The translations under genes were made by a program, and so were the position numbers. The notes beneath the pieces were generated by a model, which saw only the letters and a program-made list of their open reading frames with translations, made no database searches and was not told the origin of the DNA. This document shows positions 24,710 through 32,488 of a stretch of DNA of 35,468 nt, piece by piece (positions within the stretch are counted from its first letter, which is position 1; every line of letters begins with the position of its first letter). The stretch is taken from assembly GCA_027624625.1 (NCBI GenBank), contig JAQBWH010000020.1:1-35468 (forward strand), written 5' to 3'. Origin of the DNA: Verrucomicrobiota bacterium (GTDB taxonomy: Bacteria > Verrucomicrobiota > Verrucomicrobiia > Chthoniobacterales > JACTMZ01).

Positions 24710-25525
24710 ATGGCCAAGCGCGCCCACCGCCGCAAAGTCGCCGCGAAGGGCCAGCGTCTCAACACCTCGTTCGCCGCCCCCGCCGAAGCCGCGCTCGTCG
24801 TGCCCGTGCGCTGGGTGAAATTTGTCGTCGGGCTTTTTCTCCTCCCGCTTTGCTACATCCTGACGGCCGCGTTTTTCAGCGCACTTCTCGATGCGTTGAC
24901 TTCCCAGGCACCCGGACGCCCCCATTTCTGGGCCACGGCGGAGTTCTGGTTCTTTTCGCTCGGGCTGGTCTGCTGGCTCATCGCTTGTTTCGGATTGCCC
25001 AAGCCCCTCATCGTCTACGTCTACGGCCACGAATTGACCCATGCCATCACGGTCAAACTGATGGGTGGACGGGTTTCCGATTTCAGCGTCAGCCGCGACG
25101 GGGGCTACATCGTGTCCTCCAAAATCAACACGTGGATCGCGCTCGCCCCGTATTTCGTCCCCATTTACAGCGTCGGCGTCATTCTCCTCTACGGATTGGT
25201 CTCCCTGCTCTACGACCTCCAGCCCCATGCCGAGCTGGCCACCGGGATTCTTTACGGCTTGCTCGGTTTCACCTGGGCCTTCCATGCGACCTTTACCCTT
25301 TCCATGATTCCCCGTGGCCAGACCGATCTGGCCTACGGCGGCACCTTTTTTTCCCTTACCATCATCTATTTGATGAACCTGCTCGTTCTCTCCCTGCTCC
25401 TCATTCTCGCCACCCCCTACGTCAGCTTCCGCAGCTTCGGCCGCGAACTCCTCGCCCACGCCGCCATCTTTGCCAGTGAAGCCATCCGCTTTTTGGAACT
25501 GATGATTCGCGCCGCGGGGTTCTGA
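24710..25525 (+). CDS. Polytopic membrane protein with HELTH metalloprotease motif
   Basis: A 271-residue protein with a basic N-terminus and about six hydrophobic segments (roughly 35-60, 78-104, 140-165, 178-200, 212-234 and a weaker one near the end). YGHELTHAITVKLMGG (105-120) contains HExxH with H107, E108 and H111 in a membrane setting, followed by a GG-V-S-D-F pattern like site-2 proteases (M50). Asp206 in RGQTDLAYGG could be the third zinc ligand, replacing the usual LDG motif. Intramembrane protease activity is inferred, not shown. It starts 11 bp after efp and is probably in the same operon. Confidence 0.78.
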   Translation: MAKRAHRRKVAAKGQRLNTSFAAPAEAALVVPVRWVKFVVGLFLLPLCYILTAAFFSALLDALTSQAPGRPHFWATAEFWFFSLGLVCWLIACFGLPKPLIVYVYGHELTHAITVKLMGGRVSDFSVSRDGGYIVSSKINTWIALAPYFVPIYSVGVILLYGLVSLLYDLQPHAELATGILYGLLGFTWAFHATFTLSMIPRGQTDLAYGGTFFSLTIIYLMNLLVLSLLLILATPYVSFRSFGRELLAHAAIFASEAIRFLELMIRAAGF

Positions 25526-25832
25526 AAAGTGAAAGAGCTTTCCCCATCGCTTCCTCTTTTGTTTGCAAATGCCATTTGCCGTTTGCGGACGGTTCGCCGT
25601 TTGGCAAGTGCCGCTTGGAGCGTCATGGCGGCCCGTTGGAAAAGTTTGCCTGCTCGAGATTTCTTGCCGTCATTGGCTGCTGGTTTGTCCGTCCTCATGA
25701 ACTACACTGGAGGCGTGCCGATTTCTTTATCTTCACCCCTCAGGTCGCGCTTATGCTCATGCCGTTGATTGCAGGCTCAAGCAGGAGGGGACTGGTTAGC
25801 CCGGATGATTGTACTACCACGAAGGATCCTTG
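25526..25832. other. Gene-free stretch before SMP-30 gene
   Basis: 307 bp without a supportable gene. It has TTTGCAAATGCCATTTGCC-like AT-richer sequence near 25560-25580 and a 23-codon frame from ATG 25697 with no supporting features. A good ribosome site (GAAGGA, 25821-25826) at its right end serves the next gene. Confidence 0.5.
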
Positions 25833-26720
25833 ATGCGTGCCGAGTTAGCACTGTATGCCCGTGCAGAGCACGCCGAGGGGCCCAGTTGGGACCGTCAAAG
25901 TGCTCGTCTGTGGTGGGTCGACATCACCGGACAGCGGGTGCATTGCTTTGACCCGGTATCCGGCGCCGACTGCTCATGGAATGTCGGTCGGGACACAGGA
26001 GCCGTCATTCTTACAACCAGCGGTGCCGTTCTGCTCGCAGTGCCGAACGGCTTGGTCAAGTTTGACCCCGTCACCGGCACTGTGGGCGAACTTATCGCTG
26101 TCGAAGCCGAATTGCCGGGGAACAGGTTGAACGATGCCAAGGTCGACTCCACTGGCCGGCTCTGGGTTGGCACGATGCCTTATGATAAGCGGCCCGGGGT
26201 CGGCGGACTGTACTCCATAGACTCCAAGCGTGAAGTTGTGTCCCAAATGAGGGATCTAACGATCGTGAATGGTCCAGCCTTTGATGATGCTCTCTCTCGG
26301 CTTTATGTGGCCGACACGTCGGCGGGCTTGGTTTACGCCGCGGATTTTGACCTCCATTCGGGGACGATTGGCGCCCGCAGGGTGTTTGTCGATTTATCCG
26401 GGGCAGGCTATTGGCCCGATGGCATGACGGTGGATAATGAAGGGCGTCTGTGGGTCGCGGTTGGATGTGACAGTTCAGTCCACTGCTATTCCCCGGACGC
26501 GGCACTCTTGGAACGCATTGAACTGCCGGTGTCTAATCCCACGAGCGTGTGTTTTGGTGGTGAACAGGGATCGACACTCTTCATCACCACGTCGTGGTAT
26601 GACATTAGCCATGCGGCGCGGCTAGAACAGCCGCTTGCCGGAAGTATTTTTACTGCGCAGCCCGGTGCCGTCGGCGCACCAGCTTACCGATACGCCGACC
26701 AAGTCAAGGCGCGCGGCTAA
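25833..26720 (+). CDS. SMP-30/gluconolactonase/LRE-family protein
   Basis: A six-bladed beta-propeller hydrolase, 295 residues, predicted to open sugar lactones with a bound divalent metal. Seen are the start ligand region AEHAEGPSWD (E15), NRLNDAKVDSTGRLWVGTM, a variant of the NG...LYVADT block (VNGPAFDDALSRLYVADT), PDGMTVDNEGRLWVAVG, and SNPTSVCFGGEQGSTLFITT. ATG at 25833 has GAAGGA at good spacing. Codon choice is more mixed than in the neighbours (more GTA, TTA, ACA, GGA), and gene-free stretches lie on both sides, which hints at transfer. The true substrate is unknown; a role in sugar-acid catabolism is inferred from the family. No catabolic neighbours. Confidence 0.88.
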   Translation: MRAELALYARAEHAEGPSWDRQSARLWWVDITGQRVHCFDPVSGADCSWNVGRDTGAVILTTSGAVLLAVPNGLVKFDPVTGTVGELIAVEAELPGNRLNDAKVDSTGRLWVGTMPYDKRPGVGGLYSIDSKREVVSQMRDLTIVNGPAFDDALSRLYVADTSAGLVYAADFDLHSGTIGARRVFVDLSGAGYWPDGMTVDNEGRLWVAVGCDSSVHCYSPDAALLERIELPVSNPTSVCFGGEQGSTLFITTSWYDISHAARLEQPLAGSIFTAQPGAVGAPAYRYADQVKARG

Positions 26721-27072
26721 AGCGTTAGCGGAGCCCGCGTCACGCTCGTGGCGTCGTCGCGACTCCTTGCCGCTTCGCTCGCGGAGTCGAAGCAAAGAGT
26801 GATCTTGCAGAGGCAGTTCGCCCGCCTTTGCGGAAGGTGTGAGGGTTTTGACTTGGTGTCCTGGTGCTTGGCCAGCAGATCTCTTGAGCAAGGTCGGGTT
26901 TCACCCTTGGCTCTAGGTGAGCCTGCGATTTGGCTCGGCTGGGGTGGCGCGCTGGCCGGTGCCGTCTAATGCCTCGGATTGCTCCCCTGCGTGCAGCTAG
27001 TCGTTGAAAGCAGAAGCGGTGAGGACGACGCTTCTACTTTCGAAACACTCCATCTTCTGCTTTCCTTCCCCT
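26721..27072. other. Gene-free stretch with a small inverted repeat
   Basis: 352 bp with no supportable gene. The first 70 bp are GC-rich and repetitive in style. CGACTCC (26760-26766) pairs with GGAGTCG (26783-26789) across 16 bases. No T-run follows, so it is not a clear terminator. A promoter for menB should be here, but none is obvious. Confidence 0.45.
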
Positions 27073-27897
27073 ATGGCAAAAACGGTCTGGCACAAGATCA
27101 AGGATTACACGGATCTGAAGTTGGAAAAGACAGCGGACGGGATCGCCAAGATCACGATCAACCGACCTGAGGTGCGCAACGCGTTTCGACCGCAGACGGT
27201 CGAGGAAATGAAAGACGCCTTCGACCATTGCCGTGACGATGCCTCAATCGGCGTGGTCATCCTGACCGGTGAGGGGGACCAAGCCTTCTGCTCCGGCGGC
27301 GACCAGAAAGTGCGCGGCGACGGCGGCTATGTCGGGACCGATGGCGTTCCGCGCCTCAATATCCTCGATGTGCAAAAACAAATCCGCAGCCTGCCCAAGC
27401 CGGTCATTGCCATGGTCGCCGGCTATGCCATCGGCGGCGGCCACGTGCTGCATGTGGTTTGCGATCTGACCATCGCGGCGGACAACGCGCGCTTCGGTCA
27501 GACCGGTCCGCGCGTCGGGTCCTTCGATGGAGGGCTTGGCTCGAGCTATCTCTCGCGCATTGTCGGGCAGAAAAAGGCGCGGGAAATCTGGTTTCTTTGC
27601 CGTCAATACGACGCGCAGCAGGCGCTCGACATGGGATTGGTCAATACCGTCGTGCCGCTGGCCGAGCTCGAGTCCGAAACGATCAAGTGGTGCCGCGAAA
27701 TCCTCGAGCTTTCGCCCATGGCCTTGCGGTGTCTCAAGGCGGCGCTCAATGCCGACTGCGACGGGCAGATCGGTCTGCTCGATATGGCCGGTAATGCCAC
27801 CTTGCTTTACTACCTGAGCGAAGAAGCCAAGGAAGGGAAGCAGGCCTTCATCGAAAAGCGGAAACCCGACTTCTCGAAGTTTCCCCGACTCCCCTGA
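27073..27897 (+). CDS. menB: 1,4-dihydroxy-2-naphthoyl-CoA synthase
   Basis: Crotonase-fold enzyme that closes the second ring in menaquinone synthesis. The 274-residue protein has [52 protein letters not shown], and [19 protein letters not shown]; the last, with [19 protein letters not shown], is diagnostic for MenB within the crotonase superfamily. ATG at 27073 gives [15 protein letters not shown], a normal start. It indicates menaquinone respiration. No other men genes are nearby. Confidence 0.96.
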   Translation: MAKTVWHKIKDYTDLKLEKTADGIAKITINRPEVRNAFRPQTVEEMKDAFDHCRDDASIGVVILTGEGDQAFCSGGDQKVRGDGGYVGTDGVPRLNILDVQKQIRSLPKPVIAMVAGYAIGGGHVLHVVCDLTIAADNARFGQTGPRVGSFDGGLGSSYLSRIVGQKKAREIWFLCRQYDAQQALDMGLVNTVVPLAELESETIKWCREILELSPMALRCLKAALNADCDGQIGLLDMAGNATLLYYLSEEAKEGKQAFIEKRKPDFSKFPRLP

Positions 27898-27950
27898 AGA
27901 TAAATCCAGCTACGGATGAAGAAGATAAACAGCTTGGATGAGCCTTTTTG

Positions 27951-27968
27951 CGCCGGTGATCACCGGCG
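27951..27968. repeat. Perfect 18-bp palindrome between menB and aroC
   Basis: CGCCGGTGATCACCGGCG is a perfect palindrome flanked by TTTTTG on the left and AAAAAAA on the right, so the potential hairpin extends through T:A pairs. On neither strand does a U-run follow the stem, so it is not a standard intrinsic terminator. It could be a protein-binding site or part of a decayed repeat. The nearby CTACGGATGAAG and CTATCCGTGG are short inverted relatives of each other. Confidence 0.6.
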
Positions 27969-28030
27969 AAAAAAATATCCCCTTTAATCCTCTGCTATCC
28001 GTGGCCCTGCCTTTTGGTTAGACTTTTCTT

Positions 28031-29116
28031 ATGTCCAGCAGCACCGGCCAACTTTTTCGCATCGCCACGTGGGGGGAATCCCATGGCGGCGGAGTCGGAG
28101 TGGTCATCGACGGCTGCCTGCCGCAACTCGCTCTGACCGAAGCCGACATCCAAAAAGAACTCGATCGCCGGCGTCCGGGGCAAAGCGACATCGTCACCCC
28201 GCGCAAAGAAGCGGACCGCTGCGAAATTTTGTCCGGCGTCTTCCAAGGCAAGACTTTGGGTACCCCGATCGCCATTCTGGTCCGCAACGAGGACGCGCGA
28301 CCGGAGGCCTACAGCGAAATGGAGACGGCCTTCCGTCCGTCGCACGCCGATTTCACCTATGAGGCCAAATACGGGATCCGCAACTGGCAGGGCGGGGGAC
28401 GCGCCTCGGCCCGTGAAACCATCGGGCGGGTTGCCGCTGGCGTGGTAGCACGAAAGGTGCTTGAAGCGCTCCACCCGGGCATCAATGTGCTGGCGTGGGT
28501 CAGCCGCGTGCACCAGATCGATTCGCAAGTCGATCCCGCCAGCGTCGCGGCCGAAGCGATCGAAGCCAATGCGGTCCGTTGTCCCGATGCGGCCGCGGCG
28601 GAAAAGATGATCGCCCGGATCAAAGAAGCGCGCTCGAAGGGCGATTCGGTCGGCGGGCTCATCGAATGCGTGGTGCGCCAATGCCCGCCGGGGCTCGGTG
28701 AACCGGCTTTCGACAAACTGGAGGCCGATCTGGCCAAAGCCATGCTTAGCCTGCCCGCGACCAAGGGATTTGAAATCGGCTCGGGTTTCGAGGGAAGCAA
28801 GCTGACCGGACTCGAGCACAACGATGCCTTTGAAATGCGCGAGGGACGCACCCGCACGGTGACCAACCGGTCAGGGGGGGTGCAGGGCGGGATCAGCAAT
28901 GGCGAAGACATCACTTTCCGGGTGGCGTTCAAACCGACAGCCACCATTGCCAGCGCCCAGCAGACGGTCACCGCCTCCGGCGAAAACACGGAGTTGGCCG
29001 CCCGCGGACGCCACGATCCCTGCGTCATCCCCCGCGCCGTGCCCATTGTGGAAGCGATGGTCTGGCTCGTGTTGGCCGATCACGCCCTGCGGCAGCGGGC
29101 GCAGGGAGCGGTATGA
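28031..29116 (+). CDS. aroC: Chorismate synthase
   Basis: Converts EPSP to chorismate using reduced FMN, the end of the shikimate pathway. The 361-residue protein begins [20 protein letters not shown], containing the first AroC signature, and has [33 protein letters not shown] (second signature), and [13 protein letters not shown] with the C-terminal [20 protein letters not shown] at 28031 fits the family. It may share a transcript with menB, whose pathway uses chorismate, but the palindrome between them makes this uncertain. Confidence 0.97.
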   Translation: MSSSTGQLFRIATWGESHGGGVGVVIDGCLPQLALTEADIQKELDRRRPGQSDIVTPRKEADRCEILSGVFQGKTLGTPIAILVRNEDARPEAYSEMETAFRPSHADFTYEAKYGIRNWQGGGRASARETIGRVAAGVVARKVLEALHPGINVLAWVSRVHQIDSQVDPASVAAEAIEANAVRCPDAAAAEKMIARIKEARSKGDSVGGLIECVVRQCPPGLGEPAFDKLEADLAKAMLSLPATKGFEIGSGFEGSKLTGLEHNDAFEMREGRTRTVTNRSGGVQGGISNGEDITFRVAFKPTATIASAQQTVTASGENTELAARGRHDPCVIPRAVPIVEAMVWLVLADHALRQRAQGAV

Positions 29117-29128
29117 GCTACGCGAAAT

Positions 29129-29200
29129 TTGTAGCGGCGGTCTATGACCGTCGGAAGATTACGGCACGAGGGCACCGAAGCTCATAGAGCGCCGCTTCAA
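29129..29200. repeat. 72-bp inverted-repeat element (MITE/REP-like)
   Basis: Left arm 29129-29154 (starting TTGTAGCGGCGGTCTATGAC) and right arm 29175-29200 are inverted copies, 22 of 26 positions matching, with a 20-base loop. The left arm is also internally palindromic (CGGCGGTC-TAT-GACCGTCG). This is the form of a small dispersed repeat rather than a terminator, as no T-run follows. It lies 12 bp after aroC. Confidence 0.75.
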
Positions 29201-29218
29201 GATAAGCGAAAAACCGCC

Positions 29219-30037
29219 ATGCCCACTTCCTCTTGGCTCTGGCTCGCGGCCGGGCTTTATTTGCTTTTCGAAATCTGGCGCGGTTGGCGGCGCGGGGTGG
29301 TGCGGCATGGGGTGAGTGTTTTTGCCCTGCTCGTCGCGGGCGGTATCGGGTGGATCTTTGCCTGGATGACCGGAATGATTTCGGACCGCATTGTGCCGCT
29401 GCCGCCTCCCGGCGGACGGCTTCTTTTCGGCCTCGCGGCGGGGTTGGCGTTTTACCTCGCGGCGGTCGTGCTTTCGTCGTTGCTCTTCAAAAAGACGTCA
29501 CAGCAAAGTGCCGGGATGGTGCGGCTTTTTTACGGGGCGGGCGGGGGACTCTTCGGGCTGGTCTTCGGGCTGCTCATTCTCTGGGGCGGGATTTCCATGT
29601 TCCGCACGCTGGGGGCGGTGGCCGAGGCGCGGCAAACGGCTCCGGGTGACGCGCAGTTCGTCGCGATCAAGGAATCTCTTGAGGAGGGAGCGACCGGTGG
29701 TCTGGTCGACAAAGTAGATATTGTGCCGGCCAATATCTACGGGCTGGTCACCGAACTCATGCGCGTGACGCAATCGCCGGAGGCCACGGCGCGGTTTTTT
29801 GCCTATCCGGGAACGCAGGATCTCCTCAGGCAATCAAAGCTGGTCGAATTCTTCACCGATCCTTCCGTGGCGGGCGCGGCGGCCGAGGGGAACTATCTTG
29901 CCTTGCTGACCAATCCGAAGCTGGCCGAAGTGGCCTCCGATCCCGCGGTGCAAGAGACCTTCAAGAACTTCGAATTGCAAAAAGCACTCGACTATGCCCT
30001 GCAGGAATCGGCACCTTCGCCGGTTCCCACGCCATGA
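29219..30037 (+). CDS. CvpA-like membrane protein
   Basis: A 272-residue protein with four hydrophobic segments in its first half (about 5-20, 32-54, 66-92, 100-124; WLWLAAGLYLLFEIWRGWRR at the start) and a soluble C-terminal half. The membrane half has the layout of the CvpA/colicin V production family, though sequence identity by eye is modest. The soluble part (about 135-272) has short helical repeats such as LAEVASDPAVQETFKNFELQ. ATG at 29219 has no strong ribosome site. Its stop overlaps gatB by ATGA, so it is in the same operon. Function unknown. Confidence 0.65.
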   Translation: MPTSSWLWLAAGLYLLFEIWRGWRRGVVRHGVSVFALLVAGGIGWIFAWMTGMISDRIVPLPPPGGRLLFGLAAGLAFYLAAVVLSSLLFKKTSQQSAGMVRLFYGAGGGLFGLVFGLLILWGGISMFRTLGAVAEARQTAPGDAQFVAIKESLEEGATGGLVDKVDIVPANIYGLVTELMRVTQSPEATARFFAYPGTQDLLRQSKLVEFFTDPSVAGAAAEGNYLALLTNPKLAEVASDPAVQETFKNFELQKALDYALQESAPSPVPTP

Positions 30038-31491
30038 GTCAGGACTACATTGCCACCATCGGACTCGAGGTCCACGTGCAGCTGAAAACGCGGAGCAAAA
30101 TGTTCTGCGCCTGCCCGGTCGAATACGGCGCCACACCGAACACCCATACTTGTCCGACCTGTCTGGGTTTGCCCGGGGCCTTGCCGGTCATGAACGAAGA
30201 GGCACTCAAGCTGACCATCCTGACCGGTCTCATGCTCGGTTGCAAAATTGCCGAGGTCTGCAAGTTCGACCGCAAGAGCTACTACTACCCGGACATGCCG
30301 AAGAACTACCAGATCTCGCAATACGACATGCCGCTCTGCCTCGGCGGCGGCGTGCCCTTGCACGATCTGGCCTACCCGAAGGACGCGCAAAAGAGCATTG
30401 GGACGAAGGACAAAGTGGTCCGCTTGACCCGCATTCACCTCGAGGAGGACGTGGCCAAAAGCTTCCACCTGGAAAATGCTTCCGGCATCGATTTCAACCG
30501 CGCGGGCACGCCGCTCATGGAGATTGTTTCGGAGGCGGAGATTGCCAATCCCGAGGAAGCCTTCGCTTATCTGACCTCACTCAAACAGCATTTGGAATAC
30601 GCCGGTGTTTCGGATGCAGACATGGAAAAGGGGCAGATGCGCTGCGACGTCAATGTGTCCGTGCGTCCCGCCGGCACGGAGAAATGGGGCACCAAGATCG
30701 AGCTGAAGAATTTGAACACGATCAGCGGAGTTCGCCGTGCTTTGGCCTACGAGATCGATCGTCAGAGCGAGGTCCTCCGTGGTGGAGGATCGTTGCAGCA
30801 GGAAACGCGGCGCTGGGATGACGACTTGGGCCAGACGCAGCTCATGCGCATCAAGGAGTCGGCCCACGATTACCGCTACTTCCCCGATCCGGATCTGATG
30901 CCGGTCAAAACGGAAAAACTCCTCGTCGCCGCGAAGGAACTGCTGCCCGAGTTGCCGGCCGAGAAGCGCGCGCGCTATGAAAAGGATTTCGGGGTGAGCG
31001 AATACGATGCCGCCGTGCTGGCCGACAACCCCGATTTGGGCACCTACTTCGAGCAGGCCGCGGCGGGTTCCCCGCGCGGCAAGCAGATCGCCAACTGGAT
31101 CCTCAACGATTTGCAGAGTGCCCTTTCCGCGGCAGGCCAGGCGATCACCGCTTGTCCGGTCAAGCCCGCGCAACTCGATGGACTGGTCGAGCTGCTGGCC
31201 GGCGGGCAAATCAACGGCAAGCAGGCCAAGGAGGTCTTCGCCGAGATGTTGACCACCGGGCGTGACGCGGTGGTCATTGTGGAGGAGAAGGGGCTCAAGC
31301 AGGAGAGCGACGCCGGGGCGATCGGTGCCCTCTGCGACGAAGTGATCGGAGCCAACCCGCAATCGGTGGAAGACTTCAAAGCCGGTAAAGCCGCCGCATT
31401 GAACTTTCTCAAAGGGCAGGTGATGAAGCTGTCCAGGGGCAAAGCGAATCCCGTCATGGTGGGGGATCTTCTCGCGCAAAAACTGTCATGA
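30034..31491 (+). CDS. gatB: Aspartyl/glutamyl-tRNA amidotransferase subunit B
   Basis: Kinase-like subunit of GatCAB, which converts Glu-tRNA(Gln) and/or Asp-tRNA(Asn) to the amides. The 485-residue protein has ATIGLEVHVQLKTRSKMFC, CPTCLGLPGALPVMNEEAL, KSYYYPDMPKNYQISQYD, FNRAGTPLMEIVSEAEI and the C-terminal YqeY-like tail domain (about 335-485), ending VMVGDLLAQKLS. The zinc-type cysteines of the N-terminal region (CACP, CPTC) are present. gatA and gatC are not in the window. It overlaps both neighbours by ATGA. Confidence 0.97.
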   Translation: MSQDYIATIGLEVHVQLKTRSKMFCACPVEYGATPNTHTCPTCLGLPGALPVMNEEALKLTILTGLMLGCKIAEVCKFDRKSYYYPDMPKNYQISQYDMPLCLGGGVPLHDLAYPKDAQKSIGTKDKVVRLTRIHLEEDVAKSFHLENASGIDFNRAGTPLMEIVSEAEIANPEEAFAYLTSLKQHLEYAGVSDADMEKGQMRCDVNVSVRPAGTEKWGTKIELKNLNTISGVRRALAYEIDRQSEVLRGGGSLQQETRRWDDDLGQTQLMRIKESAHDYRYFPDPDLMPVKTEKLLVAAKELLPELPAEKRARYEKDFGVSEYDAAVLADNPDLGTYFEQAAAGSPRGKQIANWILNDLQSALSAAGQAITACPVKPAQLDGLVELLAGGQINGKQAKEVFAEMLTTGRDAVVIVEEKGLKQESDAGAIGALCDEVIGANPQSVEDFKAGKAAALNFLKGQVMKLSRGKANPVMVGDLLAQKLS

Positions 31492-31838
31492 GTTTTACCG
31501 CTCGCTGGTTTCTCGGTTTTGGCATTTTTCTTATCTTTTGCGGGGTGGCCGGTTATCTCTCCAATCCGGCTGGTGCCAAGACTGCGCTGATCTCGGGCGG
31601 AACTTTCGGAGGGCTCTCCGCGCTCTGGGGTGTGCTCATGCTCAAAGGATTTGCGTGGGCCAAGCTTGCCGCATGGGTCAGCACGCTGCTCCTTGTCGCC
31701 GCCTTTACCTGGCGTTCGGTCGTCGGGTGGATGGCTTACGCGGCGGGAGAACCCAAGCTCTTCGCCGCATCTTTGATCACGCTGATGCTGGCCGCTTCGC
31801 TTGTTTCGCTCGCCGTGCTCGCCCGGCGGGCAGCTTAG
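31488..31838 (+). CDS. Small membrane protein, TMEM14/UPF0136-like
   Basis: A 116-residue protein with four hydrophobic segments (about 8-26, 31-52, 58-76, 90-112). The pattern GYLSNPAGAKTALISGGTFG with paired glycines in each segment resembles the TMEM14 family, which is small and largely uncharacterised in bacteria. It overlaps gatB by ATGA. Its last 62 bp overlap the 3' end of nth on the other strand. Confidence 0.75.
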   Translation: MSFTARWFLGFGIFLIFCGVAGYLSNPAGAKTALISGGTFGGLSALWGVLMLKGFAWAKLAAWVSTLLLVAAFTWRSVVGWMAYAAGEPKLFAASLITLMLAASLVSLAVLARRAA

Positions 31839-32487
31839 GTTTTGGTCTCGTAGCAGGTTTGCCCGCTGACGGACACAAGTCGCGCACTTCGCACTGCAGG
31901 CAGTCGGGCTTGCGGGCCGGGCAACGGCGGCGTCCGTGCCAGATGAGGAGATGGCTCCAGAGAGTCCAGGTGTCTTGGGGGATTTGTTTGAGGAGATCTT
32001 TTTCGATTTTGACCGGATCAGTGTGCTTGGTCAGTCCGAGGCGTTTGCTCAGGCGGGCGACGTGGGTGTCGACCACAATGCCGGCTTCGATGCCGTAGGC
32101 GTTGCCGAGGACGACGTTGGCGGTTTTGCGTCCGACCCCGGGGAGGTGAGTGAGGGGCGCGAGCTCGCGGGGGACGTTGCCCTGATGGTCTTGGACGAGG
32201 GATTTTGCCGCCGCGATGAGGTTTTTCGCCTTGTTGCGGAAGAAGCCGGTGGATCGGACGAGGTCTTCGACGTCTTCCTGCCGGGCGGCGGCGAGAGATT
32301 CAGCGTCGGGGTATTTTTTGAAGAGGGCGGGTGTCACCAGGTTGACCCGCACGTCGGTGCATTGGGCCGAGAGAATGGTGGCGACGAGAAGTTGGAAGGC
32401 GCCTTGGTGGTCCAGCTCGCAGTGGGCGTCGGGGTAGGTGGTGCGCAGTTTCTGCAGAACGGCGGCAGCCCGCGCGGGCTTTTTCAT
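31777..32487 (-). CDS. nth: Endonuclease III
   Basis: DNA glycosylase/AP lyase for oxidised pyrimidines. The 236-residue protein has LVATILSAQCTDVRVN, the helix-hairpin-helix LTHLPGVGRKTANVVLGNA with catalytic Lys, and VDTHVARLSKRLGL with catalytic Asp. The 4Fe-4S motif C-x6-C-x2-C-x5-C (CPARKPDCLQCEVRDLC) is intact. A basic tail of about 30 residues follows it, longer than in E. coli Nth, and is encoded over the 3' end of the convergent membrane gene. ATG at 32487 (MKKPARAAAVLQKL) sits one base after the stop of the TPR gene, so the two are co-transcribed. Confidence 0.95.
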   Translation of the reverse strand: MKKPARAAAVLQKLRTTYPDAHCELDHQGAFQLLVATILSAQCTDVRVNLVTPALFKKYPDAESLAAARQEDVEDLVRSTGFFRNKAKNLIAAAKSLVQDHQGNVPRELAPLTHLPGVGRKTANVVLGNAYGIEAGIVVDTHVARLSKRLGLTKHTDPVKIEKDLLKQIPQDTWTLWSHLLIWHGRRRCPARKPDCLQCEVRDLCPSAGKPATRPKPKLPAGRARRAKQAKRPASA

Positions 32488-32488
32488 G

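Noticed and set aside
25790..26730. SMP-30 gene as an integron cassette, with GTTAGC near both ends (25794 and 26724)
   Set aside because: The cores do not fit GTTRRRY, no matching RYYYAAC partner is present, and the second would lie at the stop codon. No integrase is visible.
26622..26969. Short frames on both strands after the SMP-30 gene as a transposase remnant
   Set aside because: No transposase motif; frames appear to arise from GC-rich repetitive sequence.
27951..27968. Palindrome as intrinsic terminator of menB
   Set aside because: The run after the stem is A, not T, on the plus strand, and neither strand has a U-run following the stem.
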